Shown here: positions 45,501 through 57,766 of the stretch, in pieces
Numbering within the stretch: the first letter of the stretch is position 1
How the letters are laid out: every line of letters starts with the position of its first letter
NCBI GenBank assembly: GCA_031763025.1
Contig: JASSKH010000005.1
Location: 17,946,128-18,010,127 of the forward strand
Source: Macrocystis pyrifera
Taxonomy: Eukaryota > Sar > Phaeophyceae > Laminariales > Laminariaceae
DNA length: 64,000 nt
Direction: 5' to 3'
Translations under genes and position numbers: made by a program
Notes under the pieces: model-generated
The model's database searches: none
What the model was told of the DNA's origin: nothing
What the model saw: only the letters and a program-made list of their open reading frames with translations

Positions 45501-48500
45501 GCTGTCGTCGAACAGGCAAGCATTCGACCGCGTTCGACGCCGCGGAGAGCGGTGCTGCTTGTTTGACGCGTAGTGGTATACGTATTTGCACACGAGGCTT
45601 GTTTTTACTCAATTAAAATAGCTTTATGGTGCAAAGGTTCTCCAACACCACCTCGTAAGTAATTTTGTCCACGAAACGTGAATAAGTTGTCCAATTCTGA
45701 GCCCGAGCGTTTTTTTTTTTTTTCGTCTTCCAAACGAGTATACTTGAAATTGCATAGGGGATGATCATTTTTGCTTTTTCGTCGAATACCCCTCAAGAAA
45801 AGCCAAAGGAAGCACCAAACGAGGGTGGAGCTCTTTGTTTTTTTTTTCTCCCGGCAAGCGTTTCCTGTGTTTCTGGGCGTGCCAGTACCACTGAAAAAAC
45901 GACCTATCACTCACAAGCCGTTGCCTGCCGCTCACCCCCCCCCCCCCCCCCCCCCCCTGCCAGCAAAATCACTTCCTCCGTGGTTTCGAAATCCAAACGC
46001 GTATGATTTTGCCTCGCTCACCACTCGCTCGCTCACCGTTTTCTTCTGACCCTGTCCTCGCCTTCAACGAACGGAAACCGGCGCTTGCAGGCGGGACATT
46101 TGGCACGGCGACGACATGGCTGGTGACGGCGAGCTGCGCGCAAACTGGAACAAGGCCCTAGTTGAGGAGCTGGCGGCGAGCTGCTACACGCGCGTGTTGA
46201 TCGCGGCGAAGACCGCGCTCGGCGGCGGAGAAGCTTACGAGGCGTTATGGCCGACGGGGAGAACCACAGAGGGCGGCATGTGGCGCGGACTAGCAGATTC
46301 GTTGATGCAGCTAGCAAAACCGATGCCGCTCCTTAAAACTCGCTCGAAGGAGAGGGGTGGGTGGGTGAGCCCGCAGCGCTGCGTTGTGTGGGCGGCCGGT
46401 GGCGTAGGCGACGATAGGGGCGGGGGCAGGGGAGGGGGCAGAGGAAGAGGAGGCGGAGGGGGGGGGGGGGGGGGCGATGAGGGGGAGGAGCAGCGGGCGC
46501 TAGCGGAAGTGTTGCTAGCAGAAAAGGCAAGCGGCGTGGTTGAATTTGGTTTTCGTTGACGTACTTTTTGGGTTCGTTGTCTGTCTGTCTCCACATGCTT
46601 CGCCTTCTCCTTCTCTTGGTTGAAGACCGATTGTAGTCGGATCGTAGCCAGCAATGTTGTGTTGCAGTACGCCAGCGTGAGCTCCTAAAGCTGCAGGCTA
46701 TAGTACTGACTTAGGACGCGCTGGAACCGGCCTCTAGACCTGGCTATGGATGCACTGGAACCTCCCTCTAGACTTTTGTTCGCACTGACTAGGAATGCGC
46801 TACAGGTCCAAAAGCGATATTTTTGTTGCCGTGTGTTGTCTTTTGGTCGGTTTTGATTAAGTGCGCCTGCACCCGCAACACGGCAACTGCTGTGTTGACC
46901 GACTGATTTTCACCTCGTACTCGCACCAGTCAGCTTTAAAGTTCTATCGTACCAGGTAGCGTAACCCCCCCCCGCCCCGGCCTACCCCTGCGCTCGATTC
47001 GGCTCCTCCCCCCGCCAACATCGTCCAAACCAGGTCCCTTTGGTGGAAGGCAGTCAAGAGCTACGGTCACTGCTGCTCTCTAGCGGTTGTGCGCCCGAGA
47101 GCAGTACCCCAGCGTACGTCAGAAAGGTCTTCAAAAAGCTCGCCGAAGACCTCAACCCCTTCTCCCCCGAGGCGAGGGCGCAAGGCACCAGCACGGGGGG
47201 GGCTAGCCGTACGGCTTCCCTCTGCAAGGAAAACCCGAACGCGCGAAGTAACTGCATCCTCCTCTTGCGTTACTGTTTGGAGGACTTGGGCGCCTCTCCT
47301 GCGAGAGGCGCGCGCTACTCGCAGGCAAGGCACCAGGGAGATGCCAGGGGGTGGTGGCGGCGGCGGCGGCGGCGGCGGTGGCGGGGGGGGGGGGGCGGGG
47401 GTTACGAGGAGCTAGCCGGATTGCCGCTTGTTCCTCTAGCTGACGGTTCGCACGGCATGTTTAAGAAAACGGCAGCGGTGGACAAGAGTAATTTGAAGAT
47501 AATTCAAGGCATGGGGTTCAGCGAGGCACGAGCTCGGCAAGCGCTGACGAGACACAAGGAGTTGGCGGCTGCGGTGGATTGGCTGACCACCGGTGCCGGT
47601 GACGCCAAGCAGGCTGAAGAACGGCCCTTCGTTCTTTGTACGGAGGAGGAGGCCCGTCTTCTCGCTGGCGCTGGGGCGAGCATCGTCAGCGAGGCGTCTC
47701 TTGCGAAGGCGTCCTCCCCATCGCCCTCGGCGAGTGGGCCCGGGCAAGGCGAGGCCGGGACGGGGGGACCAGCGTCGACGCGGGCAGTGGACGACGACGA
47801 GGACGACGGGCGAGTGTTGCGGGCGCTGCGCTCTCCGTCGCTCCAGTGTACCCTCAATGTCACCGGCATGCGAGACGACCTACTGCCTGACCTTATCGGG
47901 CAGACCCTTCCGGCGGAATGGCGCGGCAGCGGTGGCGGTGGTAGCGGCGGCAGCGGCGGCCGTGGCGGAGGAGGTTTCGGTATCAGTCCCGGCGTTTTGT
48001 CCGAGACGGCGTTCCCATGGACCCCCGGGCGAGCGGGACACCCGGACGTAGACTGGTTCCGGAGTCTGTGGGGGTACCTCGCTCTGACGAGGCCAAGCGC
48101 CGTGCGGTTGCTGGCGGAGTCGTTCCCGGTCGTACCCACCGGGGAGGCAGGGGTATGCCCCCTCAGCCTCAGCTCTGCCGTCATCGACGCGTCCGGGTTG
48201 GGCAGCGACGTGCGCTCAATACTCGTCAAGGCAGGGTGCAAGACACTCCTTCCTGGAGTCTTCGCCGGTGGCGTCGGCGACACCGCTGTTGCTGCTCCTG
48301 GTGCTGCTGGTGCTGCTGGTACTACTGCGGGTGACAGTCCCGTGACCCCTGCCGCCGACTTTAAGGAGGCGGGAGAAGCCCAGGAGGTGAAAGGGGAGAC
48401 CTCGGTGGCGCGGCGGCAGCTGCCTCCGCCACCGGTTGAGCTGTTCGAGTACGTCCGCTCCGGCACGCGGCGCGGGGTCCTGGCGGCGCTCGGTACGGCC

Positions 48501-50355
48501 CAGCGGAGTGCGGGCAAGCCCCTCGCGGTGCTCATGCAAGCCGCGGGTGCGAGCGAGCGTGACGCGTTACGCGGCTTCCTTGCGCGCGATCCGGTGAGCG
48601 ACTTGTCGAACGTCGAGGTGGCCGTGTGTCGCGGCCTCCCCATTGTTCCGCTTCACGAGGACGGCCTTAAAACGGCTCTAGCTCTCGCGAAAGCGGGGCC
48701 TGCGGCGGCGGCGGCGGCAGCAGCGAAGGTGAAAGAAGCGGCAGCAAAGGCGAGCGCGCTGAAACCTAATGGTGGCTCCCGAGCCCCAGACAGGAACGCC
48801 TCATTACCGGCGACTCCGCCGGGGGGGGGGACCTACACGCACGCCGACGGAGGACCGTTGTATCTCCTGCTGGAGGGGGGTATGGGATTGATCGGGGTCG
48901 GAGGAAGGGAAAGTGGAGACACAGCAGGAGGCTCGACCGCCCCCGCCGCGGCGCCGCTGCAGTGGCTGGAAACACACCTCCTCACCCCGCGTTTTGTCAA
49001 GGGGAGCGGGGACAGCGGAGCGGGGCGGCCGGGCTCGGCGGAGGCGGCGCTGCTGGAGCGCCTGGGTGTCGAGCTTGTGGGACGAGCTAATTTTTTCGTG
49101 GATCATGTGTTTCCAAGGATTACACAACTACCCACCGGATTGAGGGATGCGGCTATGGTGGAGGCACTGCTGGCTGCTCCAAGGCTGTCCCAGCAGCACC
49201 AGCGGTTTAAGGGCGAGCTCGTGAAGCTGGAGTTCATTCCCATGGGTGGCAGGGTGAGTTTGGGGTTGGTCTTTTTGGTATGGAGGTTTGCACTACGCTG
49301 TGCCTGTCAAGCGGATACACGGTTGAACTCCGCGGTTTGGGCTACTAGATGGCGTGCCGGTTGGGGAACTCATGAATTATACTCTGGGTGGATATATTCT
49401 GCTCGCATCTCCCGTCACTCTCCAACGTGAGAGGAGCTCGTCCTGACCCTGGCAGGCTTTAGCGCTTCGGTTCACAGGGTTGGGTATCTCGTCTGCAAAG
49501 CACGCCGCTCTTTTGGAAATTCCATTTTCCCTTGAAACTCGTGACTGAAGGCCACCGTGCTCCCAACACCCTCCCCCGTAGCGACTGACTCTGTCGACGG
49601 TGCGATGGATGTGCCCCGTTTCTTCTGTGTCCCTCCCCCTCTCCCCGCCCCCGCCCCCGCCTCCGCCCCCGCACTCGCACCCACAACCCCCCAGCTGGTG
49701 CGCCCGCGAGACGCATTCGATCCCGAAGTTCCCGAGTTGCCGGCCCTGCTTCCCGAGTCTCGCTTCCCCAACACCATATTTCGGCACCCCGACGTCCTCG
49801 CCGCGTTGCGACCGCTGGGCCTCCAAAGCGCCCTGGATTGGCCCGCTTTAGTGGAAGCGGCCGCCTCGGTGGAGTCGTCGCATTTGGAGCGGGGCAAGGA
49901 GGAGGGGGGGGGAGAGGGGGGTAAGGGGAACCAGGAAGAGGCGGCAAGGGTGAGGGGACGTGCGCTGATGACGTACCTGGACACGCACGAGGTGCGGCTT
50001 TTCGACCTGCAGAAGCAGACGCCGGGCCTGTTTCAAAAGCTGGCCCAACGTGTGTTTCAGGACCCGGACGCGGGGAGAAAGGAGAGGCAGAGGCTCGCCG
50101 CTTTGCACCAGCTTGCGGTGCTGTCTTGGGTGAGCCCCTTCGGTGGGATAGGTGTCAATTCGTTTTCCCCCGGGTGTGGGTTCTCTATGGTATAGTGTGT
50201 GTCGAACGCGCGAGCTCTTATTGAGGTTGTTATTCGTCGAAGAAATGCGTCGGTCAGACGCGGCGCGGGTGTTGTGCCGGAAACGTTCTGGCCCGTATTC
50301 GACAAGCGCGATTCCTGTTTGTGCGGCTGCTGCCACTGCTGCTGCGGTTGCTGCC

Positions 50356-50403
<48 letters not shown>

Positions 50404-53400
50404 ACTGCTGCCACCTCTGCCGTTGACTAACTGCGTACCGTCGCAAGCAACGGGCAAACGGCAGACGGCGCTGTGGCGTTCGTCCTATAGACCGCCGCGC
50501 ATGTCCCGTGACGTGCCTCGTGTACTGGTGATATTGTTTCAGCGCGCCCCCGCTAATGCGGACACCCCCTCCCTCCCTGCCTCCGTCCGTCCCTCCCCCC
50601 CCCGCCCGTCTATATTTGTGATGGGCACCGACTCTCCGTTTACGTCGGTGCTGCGCAGGTACCAGTGCTGGCTTCGTTCCCATCGCCCCTCGTGCCCTCC
50701 ACTTCCACAGACAACGACGCCTTATCCCTAGCGAGAGCCGTGGTCGCGCCCCCCCACAAGGCTCGGTTGCGCGAGGACATGTGGGCCTCTTCCCGGACGT
50801 TCTACGTGCTTGACGCCGAGGTACTGTGGGCTGCGCGGCCGGGGGTACTGCTTTTGTTGTTGTTTGTCTGCCGTTCCTCTTGTGCTTGTTTTGTTTTTTT
50901 GGATCAAGTTCTATCCTCGTTTTCACTGGCTGTCTTGTCGATGATGTCGGTCGTAATGAATTGTCGTGACTTGTAACCCTGTATCATGTACACGGTACCA
51001 TGCCCCTAACAAAACTGCTCGTCTCTGCGACTCCCTGAAAAATACCACCGAGATACACTCGCATGGTTGGAGCCTGTCTAGCGACCACGGATTGGAGTGT
51101 GTTGGAGAATTAAAGGTAGACATTAGCACGCCTTTTTTTCGGGGGGGGGGGGGTATCGGTGGCAAGACTAGAGCGAGGGGTACCCGCTTCCTCTTGCCGT
51201 TGTGAGTCAGCGGCTTGCGGTTGTCCCTGGTTGCTCACAGCGGTCATGTCTCCGGCGGGGTGCGGCAACACTAGGAACGCAGGTTGTTCGATGCTCTTCC
51301 CGCAGTTGAAGCCATCTCGAAGCGTAAACCTTTTGCCGTTTTCGCCACATCACCTGCGGCATGTATATATTGCTATTTTGACCACGTTGTACCCCTATTA
51401 ATAGTGTAACTAGGCTCTTTTTTACAGCACCGCACCTGCCTTTCACGGGCAAAATATGACAGGGGGCCATAGTAATTCATAGAAATCACAACCCGCGATA
51501 GACCGTAAAATCACATGCCAGGTATCCCCCTATGTTTACAACCCCTAGCCGGCGTCCCCGGTGGCTTGGTATGTGGTCCGCATGCCTACTAAAATCAGTT
51601 TCGTGAGTTCGAGTATCACCGAAAAGCGCGAGAGCGTGAGTTAGCAACTTTCGATGGGAATCGACGAGCAATGGGAATGCTATACCCTGTGCGCGATGAA
51701 AATTAAGGCATTGCTTATGCCGGGGGGGAGAAGGGGACGACGCTTGTAACCACGGCTTGTCCAGAAGGCCGCGGAGGGTATAATCTCCTACGAGTTGAGC
51801 TGGAAAGCAAAGGTGATGATCCAACAAAAAAACGGACCATAATTTGTTCTGATGACTATGTTCCCAAATAATACTTGAAAATTCGGAGTTGGATTATTTT
51901 GCAGTTGCTACGCGTAAAGGGCCGGCATTTCCATGTACGAGGTTTCGTTCGAGGACGACACCAATGTCGCCCCTCCCCCCCCTCTCTCCCCCGGCTCCTT
52001 CCACACCAGGTGCGAAGCTCTGCCGTGCGCGCAGCGTTTTCGTGGGACGTGCCTATCGACCCAGCCGTCGTCGCTCGCCAGGTACGTTCGTACGAAATGG
52101 TAGCCGCCGCGCTCCGCACTCCCTGGTCTGCTGTCGATGCAAGCAGCTTTTTTTCCTTCGTGGCAGGCTTCCAACAAGCCATTTTCAAAGTAGGGGCCGA
52201 GGAGCGTTCGGTCGTTTTGCCTTGTTATGTTGTCCTACAACCACGTTTGTGGCCAGGAAACTCTATACTCTCGAGGTGAGGCGCAGGGCGTACGGACCGG
52301 TGGCGCCCGACTTGTGCTGTTTCCCTTCCCTTCCCTCCCCTCTCTTCGTCCCTCGCCCCATCCCTTTCACCCCTTCCTGCCCCCGCTCCCGCCCTTGTGG
52401 CAACTCTATAGCCGGTGGCTGCTGGCCGCTGTTGTTTGTCGGTCGGCGAGTCGGCACCCACCAGAAGGGGGGGGGTGTACTCGATATCATGCATGGCAGT
52501 GGTCGTATGACCGTAAGGGGGGCTTGACTCGGGCCTCTTTATGTTGATATTATGGAGGACCATAGTAAATAGGATTGTTGGTAAAAATAGGTAAATCTAT
52601 AGGTTTTGATGTATAACATAGGTCCTATTGACTGTGGTCCCCCGTAATAGTGTAGCTCACCAATTTGTAGGGAAATTGTGGTTTTTGGGGCAAAGGCACA
52701 GTTTGCGTCGCGCCTAAGCACTGCTGCTGCTGCTGCGGCGGCGGTGGCGGCGGCGGCTGCTGCTTCAGTTTCTGCTTATGTTGCTACCGCTGCTACGCCG
52801 CCGCTGCTACTGCTGCTGCTGCTGCTGCTGCTGATACTGCTGATGCCTCTGATGTCGCTGCTGCTGCTTCTGTTTCTGCTCATCTTGCCACCTCTGCTTC
52901 CGCTGCTGCTGCGTTCTCCAAGCAGCTGACCGCCCTGGCCGAGACGTTCTCCGAGCTCCGCGAGAAACTGCTCTCAACACAATCCCCCACCACCACCACC
53001 GCCACCGACAAAACCGGCGACATCAAAGGAGAGGACGGAACCCCGTCACGCCCGCAGCAGAACGCCCACACGCTCGAAGGCCACCGGCAGACCATGGCGG
53101 GCGTGGTGCCGAATCTGTACCAGCTCCTCAGCAACGCTGTTGAGGCCGACGATGCAAGGCAGTCGGGGTCTGAGGGAAATGCTGGCCCAGGGGCGGCAAC
53201 GGAGAGTATCCGAGCGGTCCTGCACGAGGCACCCTGGTTGTGGGTTGGGGACGGGTTTGTTCCTGCGGACCAGGCGAGATAAGAGTTTTGGTTTTGATTT
53301 TTTTACGTTCGAGGCGTTGGATTTAGCCTGCCAGGCATGCTTGGTGTATCCCGTAAGGCGTGCTGGACGTGACGTGTGAAGGATGGTGGGTGTAGGCTAG

Positions 53401-56400
53401 GCGTGCTGGAGATGTAGCTGTGAGGTATTGGATGTGCCCCGTCAGGCTTGTTGGATATTGGGTGTAGCCTACCGGGTGTGCGTGGTATAACCTGTCAGGC
53501 GTGTCGGGTGTATCCGGTCATTGTGCCGCGGTATAGAATCGTGTCGCGGTGTGCGAGGACGAGCGTGCGTGTTGGTTTGTTTTGTTACATACAACAGTAC
53601 TACTGCTGCGGTAGGCTACTGTAGTGTAGAAGTAGAAGGAGGAGCAATAGTAGTAGTAGTGGTAGTAGTAGTAGTAGTAGTATTACGGGAGTCCATAGTA
53701 AATTTGACCAAATATTGTCAGTAAAAATAGGTAAATATATAGGTTTTTATGTATACCATAGGTCCTATTAAGTATGGACCCCCGTAATAGTAGTGGTAGT
53801 AGTAGGAGAAATAGGTGTAGTATGAGCAGTAGTAGCAGCATTGTATACAGTAGCAGTAGTTGTTATTGGAGGGGAGCCTGCGGGCGCACGCCAGCCGGAA
53901 TTCTGACTCGAGTGACCTTCGCGTTTGATGCATCGCGAGTACGGTGCCTGACATGCTGATCGTGTCTGCGGTGCAAGCGCAAGACCCTATGATTATGAGG
54001 GTTCCACGAGACGTACAGCGCCAACATGTACCTCGACTTAGCGCCGCGGGTAACCGCCGGTGAACACCGATATGCGAAACATCAGTCCTGAGAAATTTCG
54101 CCCAACACGCGTTGCATCTGCACGGTGAACACTGGCGCTTCTGTTCCCTTCCCCGCTCATCGCGTGCACCCCTCTCTCCCCCCCCCCCCCCCCCCCCCCC
54201 CCCTGCGCGCCTATTCAACGCTACGTGTGCGCGCAGGTCGCGTTTGTGAGCCCCGCAAATGCGGCCCCTTACCTCTATGCCGTCCCCCCGGACCTAGCGT
54301 GCTTCGCCACCCTCTTGAGACGTTTCGGCGTTCGGTCGTCCTTCGGCCCCTCCGACTTCTGCCACGCCCTCCGTCGCCTCGCCGTCGAGACTGGCGCCGC
54401 GGACCCGGCCGTACCACCCGCTTCCAACGCCGTTGTTGAGAACAACCTCGCCGGCAAACGAGCAGCAAAAGTTGGTGGCGGCATGGTCGGGAGCCTGGTG
54501 GCTTTGGCCGGTTATGGGAAAGGGGGGGCCGAGGGCGCGGGTGGGGGTGGGGGTGGAGGTGGGCCGAGGGTTAGAGTTGCGCGCGAGCTGTCGCCTGCCC
54601 AGGTGGACCTCGCGGTGGCCATGGTACAGGTGAGCTGGGGGGAGCAGCGGGGTTTGCTTGGGGCGGGGGAGGCGTGTTCAGTGCAGGGTGTGCTAGGTTG
54701 AGGGCAGCAGTATCGGCTGCTGTCGACGCGGCCGTTGTGGTTTTGGTCAATCCGATCGCCAAGTCCGTTGCCTTTGAATTTATGCGCGTATTCCATGTGA
54801 CACGATGATACCTCTTACCTCTGTCCGGAGGTGTAGGGATCAGTCGGGTATACATGTTCATACCCGAACGGTCCTAGCATTTCCGAACAGAGTGGCATGT
54901 ATTCATACCCATGGTTGGTTTTTTCTGGCGGGTTGCCCTTCCCCCCTCCTTTTCCGCTACCCAGCGGTCATCGAAGCAAACGACTCATAACTCATAACAG
55001 CAGCAGCAGTTCGTAGCAGCAGCAGTTTCGGCACGTATGCATATTTTCTCTTCTTCGCTATTTTCTTGCTGAAAACGCACGCGGCGTGCCACCGAACTTT
55101 GTTTTCCGCATTCGACCTTTGGGCCCGAAACTACCAGTCGCTTGTCGTCGTATTGCTGTGTAGATCGTCCGTGCTGATTTGGCTGTGGTTGTCACAGGTG
55201 CTGAGCGACGAGTCGATCCGGGTGTCCGACTTGGAGGTCTGGGTCCCTGATGCCTCCGGTGTGCTCGCCCTGAGCACTAATCTTCTCTACGACGACGCTC
55301 CGTGGCTCAACAAGAAGGTAACTTGCTCTACACGCCGCCGAGCACGCGTTACTTTGCTGTGTTGTGTTGTGCTATGTTGAGCTGTGCTGGGCTGGGCTGG
55401 GCTGGGCTGGGCTAAGCTGTGCTGTGCTGTGCTGCTGCGCTGTGCTGGGTTGCATACCGTGCTACGCCTTTCTATGTGCTGTGCTTGTGTTGCTGCTCTG
55501 TGAAAGGTTTCATTCCGTGCTTACCGTGCTACGCCATTGTTTGTGCTGTACTGTGCTCGGTGTGGTACCAATTAGGAGTATTATCTGGTGTGGGTGGGTG
55601 GCGTTGCCGGTGTTTTCTCTGTAATCGATCGTTTCCCCCGCTTGCGCTTCGAGTCGGAATACGGCAGGCTCATCTCAACAGCGTCAAGTTAGCGAAATTG
55701 ATAAGCTACGCCACGAGGCAACGTTGGCCTCATTGATGGTGTTTGAGTCGTGTGCGAAGCGTGATAGCCTCCCTCCCTCCCCCCCCCTCCCTCCCTCCCT
55801 CATGCCCCCTCTAATTGGTTCGACTCTCAGGGTCATGCCTCGTCCGGGTCGAAGGGAAAACCGGCACGTTTCGTGCACCCGAAGGTGTCCATGGCTGTAG
55901 GAGAGAAGGTCGGAGTGGGGTCCTTGAGGAAAAGCATGGTGGACCAGAACCTCTCTAGCCTGGAGTTCGACTTGGGCTTGCCGGGGGAGTCCTTCGGCCA
56001 GCAGGAAAGCCTTACCCGCCGGCTGAAACACATCTTGCAGATGTATCCGGAGGGGCCCAGGTGAGCTCGCGTCTTATTCCTTTCTCCCTCCGGTATGTAG
56101 TAAATACCATCACCACCACCCCCGTCGCGAAACCCGACGTGCTCCGTCCCGGCATTGTAAGCTGGCGAGGGTCTATGATCGTTCAACAATGGCCATGAAT
56201 GTCATGAGTACGCCCCCCCTCGTACCCGCTTGATTTTGCTATAATTTTCATGGTATTTCAGAGGAAATCAACGCCCGCCCCCGGTGCACGCCTCATTTGA
56301 TTTTGTTTATTATGTAGGAGGATATCACCCCCCCCCCCGCCCCCGCCTGTACATGCCTCAGATAGTTTAGTTTTCATTCTATGCAGGGTGGAATCATCCC

Positions 56401-57635
56401 CCCCCCCCCCCGTGGTATACGCCTCCTGCGCTTCCGTTTTGCTTTGGTTTCAGTTTGATGTGCATACGTGCAGGATGTAATCATTGGGTTAAAACGAAGC
56501 CAGCCAGTGTTAACTCGTTTCGAACGGCACCCACTTTGGAGACAAAGTCCTTGGAATCGGAGTGGAGGATGTGTTGCGGCATCCAATGTGCTGCGTATCA
56601 CGAGAAAGTATAGGCCTGCCCTAGGCTCGACTGTTAATACTACTTCCGACCTGTTGGTATGTGGGTTGTCTCTGGCAGTGCTCGCTCGGGTCTTGAGCAT
56701 TTCGTACGGTAGCCTCCGAAGCGCGTATTGATGGAGACTATTAATAGGTATTTTTTTGCTTTAAGCAGGGGATTGTTTTTGTTTCGCTTGGAGCTTGTTG
56801 CAATGGGGGCGTCGACCGAGTATCGGTTCTCGTCAAGGCTCGAGGCTCGACCGACTGAGTTGGTCGGAGACACGGACGGTCTGCGCCAGTAGGTATCCAA
56901 TTTTTGCTGTCGTGCATTTGATTTGCCTCGAGCGGGTTTATTTTCAAAGCATTTTCCCAATTCTCTGACGACTTCCGTCTGCCCCTCTACTGCTTGGAAG
57001 CTTGATCGCGGTCAGGTTTGGTATCGCCATGTGCACTACGCGGTACCTGATATTAAAAACTCGTATGATAGAGACAACATCTTCAGCCGGCTGCAGTGCA
57101 TTACCCCCACACATTTCCTTTTCATGAGCGAGCGCAGCGCCTCTCGAGCTTGCTGCGTCCTCCCCCGGTGCGACCCACTTGAAACCGCCTCGAAGCGGGA
57201 TCCCAGCCTATCCGTCCCCGTACCCCTGGCTCTTAAAAGCGCCCACCCTGTCGTACCCGCTTTCGTCAACATTTACGCGGGGCGAACCTCTGCGTCCCCG
57301 TATCCCTCTTTCGTAAAAACGCCCACCCTGTCTCGCCCCACTTTCGTGAACGCGCTTGCGGGAACATCGACAGCATCTTGAGCGAGCTAGTGCAGAACGC
57401 GGATGACGCAGGAGCGCGCACGGTGCGCGTGATGCTCAACACGAGGGAATACGGGGATGGGAGCCTCCTGAGCCCCGCGATGTCTAACTGGCAGGGTCCC
57501 AGCCTGTACGTCTACAACGACGCTGTCTTTACGGACAGGGACTTCGAAAACCTCGCCAAAATCGGCCAGGTGGGTGGAGGCGAAAAATCGAAAACACAGT
57601 CAAGTAGTGGAGTAGTAGTCGCAGCAGTCGTCGTC

Positions 57636-57721
<86 letters not shown>

Positions 57722-57735
57722 TGTTGTTGTCGTAC

Positions 57736-57766
<31 letters not shown>

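Noticed and set aside
52680-52925. Poly-Ala/Leu ORF just upstream of sacsin exon 12 as coding sequence
   Set aside because: It is a CTG/GCG trinucleotide repeat; the previous exon joins in phase to QLTALAETF without it.
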